Shown piece by piece: positions 8,591-19,100 of a stretch of DNA of 64,000 nt (the first letter of the stretch is position 1; each line of letters opens with the position of its first letter). A program made the translations under genes and the position numbers. Source of the stretch: JANMEB01 sp041745295. Its GTDB lineage: Bacteria > Planctomycetota > Planctomycetia > Pirellulales > Pirellulaceae. Under the pieces are notes generated by a model, which had not been told where the DNA came from, did not search any database, and was given only the letters and a program-made list of their open reading frames with translations. The stretch lies in the NCBI GenBank assembly GCA_041745295.1, contig JBGTJE010000011.1:1-64000 (forward strand). The letters are read 5' to 3'.

Positions 8591-11500
8591 CTATTGTGGC
8601 GGGAAACCGTTCGCTTGGAAGAATGCTTCCTCCGCAGCGATCGCCGGCTGACAAACCGTTCCGAACGGAACGATCGTCACCGTTGCCGGGCCTCCCACGA
8701 TCACCGGCTGTCCGAGTCCGTTGGTCAAACCATCCAGCTCAAGTATGAACGATGCCGGGGGTCCCAAGTTGATCACTTGGGCGGCGAACTGGAAGAAGTT
8801 GTTCGACATCGCCAAGCAGGTTGTTGCGACCGGTCCATTGGTCACGGACATGTCGATGAGCGCCGAGGTTTGCACCGGTGGCGCGTCCTCGCCCACGTCG
8901 CTGTCCATCGTGTTGCCGCGCATGAATATGTTTGCGACCGATCCGATACCGGAGTTATTCAATTCAAACGATCGCTCGAAGTTCCCGGTGAGCGTGTTGT
9001 CGGTCAGGTTCAAGTTAAATGTACTCGAACCCTGAACTTGGATATCGATCCCGTCGAAGTACGGCAGGTTGGTGATGTCTGCACCCGGTCCGTGGTTAAT
9101 AATGGTGTTCCCATCGAAGGTTGCCAGCGTATGCGAATCGCCGCTGGTCGTGATTTGAACGCCATCGTTCGCGAAACCGGGAGTTCCCGCGGTGATATTC
9201 GAGACAACGTTGTTCTGGAATAGAATCCGCGCCAACGTTCCTGCGCCACCGGAGACATCGACTTCAAAGCCCGTGTCGGAAAGAGCCAACGGGTTGTAGT
9301 CGTCGCGAATGCTGCCGTTGATGAACGTGAAGTCCACGAGGCTATCGTCGAGGATGCTCAACTGCACTCCGTCGGAGCCCACGTTCGTAATGTCGACGTT
9401 ATCAAACGTGACCGAATTCAAGGCCAAATTCGCATCGGTATCAAAGAGGGCAACAATACCTGTCGCCGAGTTGGTAATATTGACATTTTCCGTCAACAGC
9501 GTGAGTTGACCGTCTTCCTCGACATCGATAAAGATACCGTTCCCGCCAGTGTTCGTAATGTTTACATTGCGGATAATCGCATCCATGGCTGAAATCTGGC
9601 CCGGGCTGTTGTCGCCGACCAACAAGTCGATGCCGTTGCCGGCCACAGCGCCATTGCCGTTCATCGTCAACGCGGCGAATTGGTTTTCGACCAGGACGGT
9701 GTGCAAAGCGCCCTGTTGCACCGTGAACCGCATGCCCGAACCGCCGGAATTGCTCACCGAGAGGTTGTCGATGACGTTGGTCGTCAACTGGGTTCCCGTG
9801 CCGCTGGCTTCCGCCAAGATACCGATGAGCGCGCTGTTGTTGATCGTGCTGTCGGTAATCGTAACGTTTTGTACCGAACCAGGTGTATCCAGTTGGATGT
9901 GTATGCCCGTGTCGTTGTTGCTTAGATTGCTAATGCCACCGGTCGTGGTGCCAATAAACGTTCCATCGCCGAGCAACGAATTGGTCACGTTGACCAATTC
10001 AATTCCGGCGTCCCCATTGCCCTGGATGTTTGAGTTGAGAAACTCAATGTCGCCGTCGATGTCTTGCAGGAAGATACCATGGCGGAGGTTGTTGCTGCTG
10101 GTCGGGCTGGCGAACACGATGTCCGCACCGGTCCCTGCCGCATTGAGGTAGTTTTCCAGATGCACGCCGTCGCGGCCGTTGAGGTTGGTCGTGTTGCTGA
10201 TGAAATCGAACGTTGTACCGTCAAAATCCTCCATGTGAATGCCGTCCCGACCATTGCCGCTCACGACATTGTTGGCAAACGTAAACCGCGACGTGGGATC
10301 CAGCGCCCGGATAATCGAGATGCCGTCGATCCCCGAACCGGTGATCTCGTTGCGGGCGAATCGCCAATCGCCGGCGATCGTATCGAGCAAGATGCCGTTC
10401 AGGATCACGTCGCTGATCGTGTTGTCTTCGATGATGCCATCGGTAATCGGCGGGCCGGCCGGAAACGCGTTGCCGCTGATGCCGTTGACCGCCAAACCAT
10501 TGCCTTCGATGATGATGCCGCGGACGGTATTGCGGTCGGCCAGTGTGACGACGTTTCCGCCGTCGTTGGACAAGCGCGGACGCAAGCCATCGAGGTCATT
10601 GCACAATTGGAAAAGTTGTCCGTTTTGAATTGGGATCAAGTGCCGGACACCATCGCCGAGCAACAGCTGACCGTCCTCGAGCACAATCCCGGTGTCATAG
10701 TTGCGAGTCGTGCCGTCTCCCTCGCGGACGAAGACAACATCGTCCGGTCCCGACGCCGCTTCGGCTTCGGCCAAAGTAGCGAACGGTGTTTCAACCGTGC
10801 CGTTGCCCAAGGCGGCGTCTGCCAGGTTATCGACGTGGAAGACGTCATACGGCGCTCCCGTGTCGGGGTCGATCGCCAAAATTAAGTCTTGTTGATAGCG
10901 AATGACGTGGTCGTTGCGGATCGTCGGTTCGAGGTCGCGACCTAGGCCCGCGTATTCGCTGCCGCGAGCGTTGACGCCGAACTGCCAACCAAATTGCAAT
11001 ACGCCGGTGATATCGAAGCGATTGTCGTGATTGATCTCGGCAACAATTGTCATCCCGCTCAGGACTTGAACGCCCACCCGGGCGCGGACGCCGCCAAAAT
11101 CGTCGACCGCGTCGGAGCCGTAAGCGTAACCGCCGAGTTCGACCGCGCCGTTGACCATTCCGAGTGCTTGCGGGCGACAGCGAACGATCGCGTCAAAGCC
11201 TTGCAAAGCGCTGTCGATGCCTGCTTGCAGCACAATGCTGTTATTGAAAAAGCAATCCTCACCCGTTGCATCGCCTTGCGAGAAATCGGTTGTGCCGACC
11301 GGAAAGTATCCGTTGCCGACGAGGTCCCAATTATGTGTCTTGATCGCTGCGTTCACCGCGACCTGGCTATAGGTATGGGCAAAGCTCCCCTGTTGATCGG
11401 AGTCGTAATCGAACCAGCCGCCAACCACGACGTCCGCGCCAGCAGATTGCAGCGAAAACACCCGCTCGATGCCAATGTTACTGAAGAACCCCCCACTTTC

Positions 11501-11794
11501 CGTACTAATGTGGCCTTGGCCCTCCATCAGCCAGCGACCATCGAAAAAATCGTCGAATAGTCGAGTCTTTCCCCCAATTGTCGCGTACGAACCGTCGTAG
11601 CCCAGGCCCTGATCGGCCATGCTATATTCCACCCAGATTCTTCCCGGCATCGCCGACCAAAGTTCGGCTTGGGCCGGCCCCGCTTGGGGCGATTCCATTC
11701 CGGGTGGAGACGTTTGATCGTATTGGGCATGCAATTCAGCTTGGAAGCAGAAACAAGCCGCCAATATTGCGATCCATCGCGAGCAACTCTTCAT
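8591..11794 (-). CDS. Inverse-autotransporter-like barrel fused to a right-handed beta-helix
   Basis: A 1067-residue predicted surface protein. A signal peptide (residues 1-23, ending ELHAQ) is followed by a region of about 250 residues rich in alternating hydrophobic strands and aromatic/Gly pairs (for example TRLFDDFFDGRWLMEGQGH, VVVGGWFDYDS, QFGWQFGVNA), which resembles the N-terminal barrel of inverse autotransporters such as intimin/invasin. After a FHVDNLADAALGNGTVETPF segment comes a long parallel beta-helix, with repeated rungs such as NGISGN, SGNGRDGIHM and NLNGRDGVHL, to about residue 1000. No LysM domain or Ig-like repeats are seen. The passenger would be C-terminal of the barrel, the opposite of classical autotransporters. 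The function of the exposed helix (adhesion or polysaccharide binding) is inferred. Confidence 0.8.
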   Translation of the reverse strand: MKSCSRWIAILAACFCFQAELHAQYDQTSPPGMESPQAGPAQAELWSAMPGRIWVEYSMADQGLGYDGSYATIGGKTRLFDDFFDGRWLMEGQGHISTESGGFFSNIGIERVFSLQSAGADVVVGGWFDYDSDQQGSFAHTYSQVAVNAAIKTHNWDLVGNGYFPVGTTDFSQGDATGEDCFFNNSIVLQAGIDSALQGFDAIVRCRPQALGMVNGAVELGGYAYGSDAVDDFGGVRARVGVQVLSGMTIVAEINHDNRFDITGVLQFGWQFGVNARGSEYAGLGRDLEPTIRNDHVIRYQQDLILAIDPDTGAPYDVFHVDNLADAALGNGTVETPFATLAEAEAASGPDDVVFVREGDGTTRNYDTGIVLEDGQLLLGDGVRHLIPIQNGQLFQLCNDLDGLRPRLSNDGGNVVTLADRNTVRGIIIEGNGLAVNGISGNAFPAGPPITDGIIEDNTISDVILNGILLDTIAGDWRFARNEITGSGIDGISIIRALDPTSRFTFANNVVSGNGRDGIHMEDFDGTTFDFISNTTNLNGRDGVHLENYLNAAGTGADIVFASPTSSNNLRHGIFLQDIDGDIEFLNSNIQGNGDAGIELVNVTNSLLGDGTFIGTTTGGISNLSNNDTGIHIQLDTPGSVQNVTITDSTINNSALIGILAEASGTGTQLTTNVIDNLSVSNSGGSGMRFTVQQGALHTVLVENQFAALTMNGNGAVAGNGIDLLVGDNSPGQISAMDAIIRNVNITNTGGNGIFIDVEEDGQLTLLTENVNITNSATGIVALFDTDANLALNSVTFDNVDITNVGSDGVQLSILDDSLVDFTFINGSIRDDYNPLALSDTGFEVDVSGGAGTLARILFQNNVVSNITAGTPGFANDGVQITTSGDSHTLATFDGNTIINHGPGADITNLPYFDGIDIQVQGSSTFNLNLTDNTLTGNFERSFELNNSGIGSVANIFMRGNTMDSDVGEDAPPVQTSALIDMSVTNGPVATTCLAMSNNFFQFAAQVINLGPPASFILELDGLTNGLGQPVIVGGPATVTIVPFGTVCQPAIAAEEAFFQANGFPPQ

Positions 11795-12190
11795 CGATCT
11801 ACCCCGCTACAGCGGCCCTTGTTCGAGTCATCCCTGCGGTATGTGCCGACGCAAAACGAGCGCGCACCGCCCGCAAAACTAGTACAGGTGATACCAACCA
11901 TCGACATGATTCGATCAGACCCATTAGCAAATTCGATACAAAGCGATTTATTGGATTATCTTCGCGCGCCCGCTAGCAGGATGCATCGTCGCTGATGCTT
12001 GGTAGGTCTCGCGAGCCGAGCGAGACTTTGCGCCGTGAAGCATTTCGGATGCCCGCGAAAACTGACCGCGCGTCGAGACCAACTCCTTCGCCGCAAGCGG
12101 GATTTCGATAGCTTTTTTCGTCGATACGTGCGCTCTGATCCGAGGGGAGGACTCCGCTACCGTATGCCATGCCAGGTTCAACCGAGTGGC
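11795..12190. other. 396-base intergenic region with one palindromic repeat
   Basis: This gap lies between the start of the autotransporter gene and the stop of the TPR kinase gene. It must contain the autotransporter promoter, but no clear -35/-10 pair stands out. The only recognisable content is a copy of the TAGGTCTCGCGAGCCGAGCG palindrome at 12003-12029. No RNA gene or coding frame is supported. Confidence 0.5.
12003..12029. repeat. Dispersed palindrome, family B (GGTCTCGCGAGCCGAGCGAG)
   Basis: A copy of a 26-base inverted repeat whose arms are AGGTCTCGC and GCGAGACCT, with the last bases altered here. Other copies are at 44649-44674, 44796-44836, 56695-56716 and 56815-56854. All copies lie between genes or at gene ends. 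Confidence 0.8.
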
Positions 12191-15115
12191 TCATTGCGTC
12201 GCGGAAGATGCTTTGATGGGTTCGGGCGAAGGAGCTGTCTTGTTCTGCAGATTCGACAGGATCTGCTTAAACTCATCATGTTCGCGCAGCCCAGCCCAGT
12301 CCGCGTCATTTCTTAAGTAATCGGCGTCGGACCAGCCGTCGTTGATGGCCGCCCGCAAATGGGCGAGCGCCTCGGCCGTTCGCCGCTGCGCTTCGGCTTC
12401 GTCGGACGTGGATGCCGCAGCGAGTGCGTAGGTCGATGCCAATCCATATTCCGACCAGCCGACATCCGCGCGGGAACGTTCGCGAAGGATTTTTGGCGAG
12501 ATGCTCTGGGCGGCCGAAACCGCCGCGTCGGCGCTCCCCGACAATGCCAGGCCATATGCCCATTGCACTTGGAGCGCGACCCGAAGCTCGGGATTCGCAG
12601 CCCCCAAAGTCCCCTGGATCAACGATTCGGCGGAGTCGTGTTTGCCTAGCATCCATTGCGCCATGGCCAGTGCCGCGCGGTTCTGATGGAGATTTTCGAT
12701 GCTAAACCCCCGAGAACGCTCCGCGGCCAAACCCTCCCCCAACTCGATCGCCCGCGTCAGCGCCGTTTCGGCCTCGGCCCATTTTTTTTGTTGAATCAGC
12801 GAGTCGCCAAGAAAGGAATGAACTTGCGCCAACTGCAGTCGATACACAGGAACACTTGGTTGACTCGACGCTCGCGTTTCCCATAACGGGATCAATTGAA
12901 GTGCGGTTCGCTCGACCGCAGGCCATTCGCCGACCGCGAGGTGAGCCATGATCAGTTGATATAGAACTTGAGCCAGTCCATTTGCGCTCAAACCTTCGGA
13001 GTCCGCTTGACTCGTCAGTCGATTCGCCAATGTTGTCGCTTCCGCGAAAGCCGCGCGCGACTCGGTCGGCCGGTGGGCCCGCTCCAAAGACCAGCCCAAT
13101 TCAAGCAGGTACGAGGCGAGCACGAGTTCCGAATTGGCGGTCGGCGCAGCTTGGGCGATGGCCGACTGAATATCGACGGCGCGGCGGGAGGCAGCGACCG
13201 ATTCCTCGGGTTTGTTCTGTAGTCGAAGGGATAAGCCCAATCGGCGAAGGTTGTACGCCAACGCGGGCTCAACAGAATCCGCCGAGGCATTTCGTTTGGC
13301 CAACCCGTCAAAGTATTCGACCGCCCGGCGCGCCGCCTTCTCCATGGCGCGGTGGTCCCCCTGGTTCTCCCCCAGCGTCCCCGCCAGCGTGTAGGCTTTT
13401 CCTAATCGAAGTTCGATCTCTCCATCGTTGGGAAATTCACCGGACAATTGCTCGAACTGTTCGATCGCCCGCTCGATCGCTTTGCTGGCCTCGGCCAGTT
13501 GGCCCAATTCGATGAGCAGCTCTCCCACCCGAACGTTGGCTTGGGCGACCAGCAGCCGAGCTTCACGATCGGTGGACGAGTCCACCGCCAAAGCCTCGTA
13601 GTGCGCAGCGGCCTTTTGCAGAAATTTCCTTTGGGCCGGGCTCAACCGCTGTTGCGATCCCAACCAATCCATGCCTTCCGGGTCCAGGATTGTGTCGAGC
13701 GCTTCGCGCGTCTGTCGTCGCTGGGCGCGGGCTTCATCGCGTTGGCGTGCGGCCTCGGTCCAGCCGGCGACCGCCCGCCCTTGGGCGCGAGATGCGCGGA
13801 TGGCTTGCCACGCGCTGATTGCCGTTCCCGCGATCAACAGCAAACTACAAACCGCCACGCCCGTGATCAGTCCACGGTGCTTGCCTGCGAATTTGCGCAA
13901 GCGATAGCCGGTCGTCGGCGGGCAGGCCTGTACCGGTTCGTCCGCCAGAAATCGCTCGAGGTCTTGGGCCAATCCGATGGCGGTTTCGTAGCGCCGCGTG
14001 CGGGTCTTTTCCAAGCACTTCATGGTGATCCAATCCAGCTCGCCGCGGATGGACCGGGCTAACCGAGCGGGCTCCAGCCGTCGATTGGCGGCGACTCGTG
14101 GCAAGTCTTCAGCGGAAGTGATTTTGGTGCTCGGCTTTGTCGGCTCAACCTCTTTGATGATCCGCAGCATTTCGCCCCACCCGGCCTTCCGCAAGTCTTG
14201 CGCGGTAAACGGCGGCGCCCCAGTGAGCAGTTCGTAGAGCAACACTCCGAGCGAATAAATATCCGCGCGGGTATCGACATCGAGATTGTTCATCTCGGCT
14301 TGTTCGGGAGCCATGTACTCCATCGTGCCGATGATCTGACCCACTTCGGTGAAGAGCGTCCGCTCGATCAGCTGCTGGCCGGTCGCTTTGGCCACACCAA
14401 AGTCAATCACTTTGGGGATCGGTTGTCCGTCGTACAGCCCGACGATGACATTCGAAGGTTTCAGGTCGCGATGAATGATTCCTTTTTGATGGGCGTGCTG
14501 CACGGCGCGACAGACCGGAACGAACAACTTAATCCGATCCTGAAGCGAGAGCATTTCCTGATCGCAATATTTCGTGATCGAAATGCCGTGTACCAGCTCC
14601 ATGGCAAAGTAGGGCCGGCCGTTGTCGGCAACTCCGGCATCCAGCACCCGCGCGATATTGGGATGATCCATCAAGGCCAGCGCTTGGCGTTCGTGCTCAA
14701 ATCGGGCCACGACTTTGGATGAATCGAGGCCTGCGCGGATGACCTTCAAAGCCACGCGGCGGCGTACCGGCTTCTCCTGTTCCGCCAGGTAGACGACGCC
14801 CATTCCGCCTTCGCCTAGCTCTTGCAAAAGCTTGAACGGGCCAATGATCGCGCCGGGCGATTCGGCCACGTTTGTGTCCGCCGTCTCGCGTTCACCCAGT
14901 GGCGGGTCCTCCATAAAACGTCCCAGGCGTGGCACCGCCTTCAACAGATTATCGACCAATCGGCGCAATTCTGCGTCGCCCGCGCACTCGCGATCCAAAT
15001 ACGCCGCCCGCGCCGCGTCGTCGAGCTCGATGGCCGCAAGAAATATCGCGTCAGCTTTAAGGTTCTCTTTACTCACGGTTCGACTTTCTCGAATGAAACT
15101 CGATTGAGACGCCAT
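12191..15115 (-). CDS. Serine/threonine protein kinase with membrane segment and TPR-like C-terminus
   Basis: Signalling kinase of about 974 residues. The kinase domain covers roughly residues 85-400: glycine loop GEGGMGVVYLAE, catalytic Lys in VALKVIRAG, HRDLKPSN, DFGVAK and MAPEQ are all present, so it should be active. A membrane segment, GVAVCSLLLIAGTAISAW, follows, then a long TPR-like helical tail predicted to be outside. The immediate upstream gene on the same strand is an ECF sigma factor, a pairing common in planctomycetes. A TTG 15 bases upstream and a GTG at 15076 are alternative starts; the ATG at 15115 is used here, without a clear Shine-Dalgarno. Confidence 0.9.
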   Translation of the reverse strand: MASQSSFIRESRTVSKENLKADAIFLAAIELDDAARAAYLDRECAGDAELRRLVDNLLKAVPRLGRFMEDPPLGERETADTNVAESPGAIIGPFKLLQELGEGGMGVVYLAEQEKPVRRRVALKVIRAGLDSSKVVARFEHERQALALMDHPNIARVLDAGVADNGRPYFAMELVHGISITKYCDQEMLSLQDRIKLFVPVCRAVQHAHQKGIIHRDLKPSNVIVGLYDGQPIPKVIDFGVAKATGQQLIERTLFTEVGQIIGTMEYMAPEQAEMNNLDVDTRADIYSLGVLLYELLTGAPPFTAQDLRKAGWGEMLRIIKEVEPTKPSTKITSAEDLPRVAANRRLEPARLARSIRGELDWITMKCLEKTRTRRYETAIGLAQDLERFLADEPVQACPPTTGYRLRKFAGKHRGLITGVAVCSLLLIAGTAISAWQAIRASRAQGRAVAGWTEAARQRDEARAQRRQTREALDTILDPEGMDWLGSQQRLSPAQRKFLQKAAAHYEALAVDSSTDREARLLVAQANVRVGELLIELGQLAEASKAIERAIEQFEQLSGEFPNDGEIELRLGKAYTLAGTLGENQGDHRAMEKAARRAVEYFDGLAKRNASADSVEPALAYNLRRLGLSLRLQNKPEESVAASRRAVDIQSAIAQAAPTANSELVLASYLLELGWSLERAHRPTESRAAFAEATTLANRLTSQADSEGLSANGLAQVLYQLIMAHLAVGEWPAVERTALQLIPLWETRASSQPSVPVYRLQLAQVHSFLGDSLIQQKKWAEAETALTRAIELGEGLAAERSRGFSIENLHQNRAALAMAQWMLGKHDSAESLIQGTLGAANPELRVALQVQWAYGLALSGSADAAVSAAQSISPKILRERSRADVGWSEYGLASTYALAAASTSDEAEAQRRTAEALAHLRAAINDGWSDADYLRNDADWAGLREHDEFKQILSNLQNKTAPSPEPIKASSATQ

Positions 15116-15283
15116 GGAAACAGAACGCAAACGCGCAGGGCGGGTATTCGGACTGGTACAACCAGCAGGCGCTCAATTGAATAGAGCGTAAACTCCCACA
15201 AAAACTCATCACGCGAATTCTAAGATCGTCGATACGTTGCCGCCCCGATTTGAAATCCGAACGATCCAATTCCAAAATGATCC

Positions 15284-15883
15284 CTAAGGGTCGGCGTCCG
15301 CAGAATCCTCGTTCGACAAGGATGATGCCTTTTCATCCAACTGATGAAACAACCATGCTCGGGCAAACGTCCAATAACGATGAGCAGTGGCGGTCGAGAG
15401 GCCGAGAGACTCGGCCGCTTGGGCATTGGTCAAACCGGCAAAAAAGCGGAGCTTGACCACCGCGGCCTTGTCCGGGAATTCTCGCTCGAGCCTTTCGAGC
15501 GCCTCATCCACGGCCAACAGGCGCTCATCGGGAAGCAGCGCCGATAAATCGTCTAGCGAAGCGTCGACTCGCTTGAGGTCTCCGCCCCGTTTCAGACTCC
15601 CCTTGCGCCGCGCGTTCTCGACGAGGATCCGCCGCATGGCTTCGGCGGCAGCCGCAAAAAAATGGCCACGACTGTTCCAAGCATCCGCCGGCAAGTCCTT
15701 GACCAACCGCAAATAGGCCTCGTGGACCAAGGCCGTGGGTTGAAGCGTCTGCCCCGGCCGTTCGTTCGCCAATCGATGCGCCGCCAGATGCCGCAACTCT
15801 TCGTAGACGAGCGGCAGTAGCCGGGCCGAGGAGCCAACGTCCCCCCGCTCAATCGCGTTAAGAATTTGAGTCATTTCCTCCAT
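15284..15883 (-). CDS. ECF-type RNA polymerase sigma factor
   Basis: A 199-residue sigma factor of the ECF class typical of planctomycetes (Sigma70_ECF type). Region 2 shows LLPLVYEELRHLAAHRLANE and PTALVHEAYLRLV; region 4 shows FPDKAAVVKLRFFAGLTNAQ followed by AAESLGLSTATAHRYW, a helix-turn-helix for the -35 element. No anti-sigma gene is adjacent; instead a TPR kinase gene follows 168 bases downstream. By analogy with other kinase-linked ECF factors, phosphorylation may control it, which is an inference. The first ATG (15883) and the second (15874) are both possible starts. Confidence 0.92.
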   Translation of the reverse strand: MEEMTQILNAIERGDVGSSARLLPLVYEELRHLAAHRLANERPGQTLQPTALVHEAYLRLVKDLPADAWNSRGHFFAAAAEAMRRILVENARRKGSLKRGGDLKRVDASLDDLSALLPDERLLAVDEALERLEREFPDKAAVVKLRFFAGLTNAQAAESLGLSTATAHRYWTFARAWLFHQLDEKASSLSNEDSADADP

Positions 15884-15906
15884 ATTTCCAGCATACCACG
15901 CTCAGC

Positions 15907-16009
15907 GTCATTCCGGGCTGAGTCCCGGAATCCATCTTCCATGGACGGAGGAAGTGTTATTTCGCGCTCAACAGGCTGGATTTCCGCCCCCGCCCCCGAA
16001 GGAATGACG
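15907..16009. repeat. Dispersed palindrome, family A (GTCATTCCGGGCTGAGTCCC)
   Basis: The element begins GTCATTCCGGGCTGAGTCCC, in which ATTCCGGG and CCCGGAAT form a perfect hairpin, continues through TTCCATGGA, and ends in GGAATGAC, the complement of its first eight bases. It lies between the divergent sigma factor and ELWxxDGT genes. Further copies are at 19285-19370, 22158-22185, 28836-28918, 32314-32353 and 49952-49992. Confidence 0.85.
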
Positions 16010-16121
16010 AAAAAGTTTCTTCTGCGGGAAAACGCCCTTTCCATTGAGCTCTTGATGAAAATCGGTTCGACATTTCGCACTAACTCAATGGAGGCGATCA
16101 ATTTTCATCCGGGACATTCCC

Positions 16122-19100
16122 ATGCGTCGTCATCGATTTTCATCGGTTCGAGAAAAAATTTGGGGGCGGTCGAGGAATCGCTGCAAGCAAATAGATGACG
16201 CGGCGATCATGCTCGAACCGCTCGAGTCTCGGACGCTTCTCGCAGGCTCGTTGACGCTGATCGACATTGTGGCGGGTGCCGGTGCGTCTTATCCGATGTC
16301 TTTCACCAACGTCAACAACACGGTGTTTTTCCTAGCGATCGATCCTTCAACGGGCCAGGAGTTGTGGAAGTCAGATGGCACACTGGCGGGCACGACGATC
16401 GTCAAGGATATCCGACCGGGCCCGGATAGCTCGATTGACCAAGGCACTTCCCGATACATGTGCAACGTGAACGGAACCCTCTTTTTTGCAGCCAACAACG
16501 GGCAAAACGGCGTAGAGCTATGGAAGAGCAATGGTACGCCAGCAAGCACCGTCATGGTTAAGAACATAAATCCCGGGTCGTTCGGTTCCAATCCCTACAG
16601 TTTAACCAACATCAACGGCACGTTGTTTTTTTCCGCCAACGATGGAACCGACGGCAACGAGCTCTGGAAGTCCAACGGATCCGGAGATGGAACGGTCATG
16701 GTGGCCAATATTAATCCGGGAGCAGCGTCTAGCTCTCCCTTTGGATTCGAGAATGTGAATGGCGCGTTGTTCTTTAACGCCAACACGGCGAACTATGGTA
16801 GAGAATTGTGGCGAAGCGACGGAACTCCGTCGGGCACGTTTATGATCGACGATCTGCAACCGGGTACAAATGGATCGGCACCAAGCGAACTCACGAATGT
16901 CAATGGTGCCCTGTTCTTTGCGGCTAACGATGGCGGCAACGGAAAGGAACTCTGGGTAACCGATGGAACGACGAGTGGAACATTTCCGGTGGCGGACATC
17001 GTCAATGGCCTTTCCAGCTCCGAACCGGAAGGCTTTATCAACGTGAACGGGACGTTGTTTTTTACGGCAACTGAACCCGGCATTGGTCGCGAATTGTGGA
17101 TCAGCAATGGGTTCAATCAGGGGACATTGCGGGTCAAAGATATCAACCCCATAAGCGGCGCTGATCCGGCAAATCTGACCAATGTCAACGGTACGCTATT
17201 CTTCAATGCGAATGATGGCACCAACGGTAAAGAACTTTGGAAATCGGATGGAACAGCGGCCGGAACCTCGATGGTCAAGAACATTGCGCCAAACGGTACG
17301 TCCTACCCCTACCTAATGGAAAATGTTAATGGCACCCTATTCTTCAAGGCAAACGACGGAACGAATGGACGAGCGTTATGGTCCAGCGACGGGACAACCG
17401 CTGGAACTCAAATAGTTGACGACATCCCAGCAGGCCCGGCGGAGTTGCGGCCGGGGGGGGTTGCACGGATTTACAACGCGAATGGAACGTTGTTCTTTTC
17501 GGCCAATGATGGGACAAATGGCTTCGATCTATGGGTAATGGATGGAGGCGGCGAGCCGACTGTCGCTGGGCCCGGAGTCACTTCCAAGGGAGTTTCCCTT
17601 CCTGGCGTTTCAAGCGGCTTTGTCCCCGGCGCCGGCTTGCCCGGCGTGGGTGTGGCAGGAGTCGGCGTTCATTCGGCAACGCCGCCGTCGGAACTCGCGC
17701 TGATGGATTTGGTCTCCGGCGCCGGAGCCTCCGATCCACAGAATTTCACCGCAGTCGGCGGCACTGTGTTCTTCACCGCCAACAACGCGGCCAATGGTCG
17801 CGAACTTTGGAAATCCGACGGAACGGTCGGCGGCACCGGTTTGGTAAAAGACATTCTGCCAGGAGCTGCCAGCTCCAACATCGCCAACCTGACCAACGTG
17901 AATGGCCGTCTGATGTTCGCCGCCAGCGATGGAATTGCGGGGGTTGAACTATGGATCAGCGATGGAACAGACGGCGGAACAACGCTTGTCAAAGATATTC
18001 GCGCTGGATCGTCGTCGTCTTCACCGCTGTATCTGACGAATGTCAATGGAAAGCTGTTTTTTTCAGCCTTGACCGGCGCCGGTGGACTGTTCCCAACAAC
18101 GGAACGCGAGCTGTGGAGTTCTGACGGGACCAGCGCCGGTACGAGCATGGTCAAGGACATCGCGCAGGACGAATCCCGCAGCGGGGGAATTATTAGATCC
18201 TCGAGTCCATCCGAGCTGATCAATAGCAAAGGGACGCTGTTCTTTGCCGCCACAGGATTCCTGAACAGCACTGGCAGCCAAGGAAGGGAGCTCTGGAAGA
18301 GTGACGGCACGGAAGCAGGAACGGTGATGGTGAAGGACATCGTCGTCGGGGCAGGAAGTTCTAGTCCAACCAAGCTGACCAATGTCAAGGGGCTCGTCTA
18401 TTTCACGGCCAACGATGGGACCAGCGGCGTTGAGTTGTGGAAGAGTACGGGGACCGAGGCCAACACAAAACTGGTGAAGGACATCAACCCGGGAGCGGCA
18501 AGTTCGGATCCGACATCCCTGACTAATCTCAAAGGAAACCTGTTCTTCGCGGCCAACGATGGGACGAATGGAATTGAGCTGTGGAAGAGCAACGGTTCGG
18601 CCGGCGGGACAAAGTTACTGAAAAACATCCGCACCGGTTCGGCCTCTTCGAGCCCGAGCTATCTAACGAACGTCGCGGGGACGCTGTTCTTCGCGGCCAA
18701 CAATGGCACAAACGGATTCGAACTCTGGCGCAGCAACGCCTCACCGGTTGGAACTGCGCTGGTGAAAGACATCCGCGGTGGCGCCAACGGCTCGTCGCCT
18801 TCAAACCTGGTCAACGTCAATGGGACGCTATTCTTTGCCGCCAACGATGGGACAACGGGCGTCGAATTGTGGAAGCGCAACGGGACGGGAGGCCCGACAA
18901 CGCTCGTCGCCGATATCGCGCCCGGCGCAGCGAGTTCTGTACCCAGCGGACTGACCGCGGCCGGCGTGAATCTGTTCTTTGCCGCCAACAACGGAACCAA
19001 TGGAAATGAGCTCTGGACGCTTACCAATCCGGCTTCGAGCGGATTATCGTTGATGCAACAGGCAAGTCTAATTGTGGATGGAGCCTCCGAGGCGGCCAAT

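Noticed and set aside
9549..10885. Long open frames of 200-273 codons on the plus strand opposite the autotransporter/beta-helix gene
   Set aside because: They follow the repeat periodicity and codon bias of the minus-strand gene and show no domain, signal or start context of their own.
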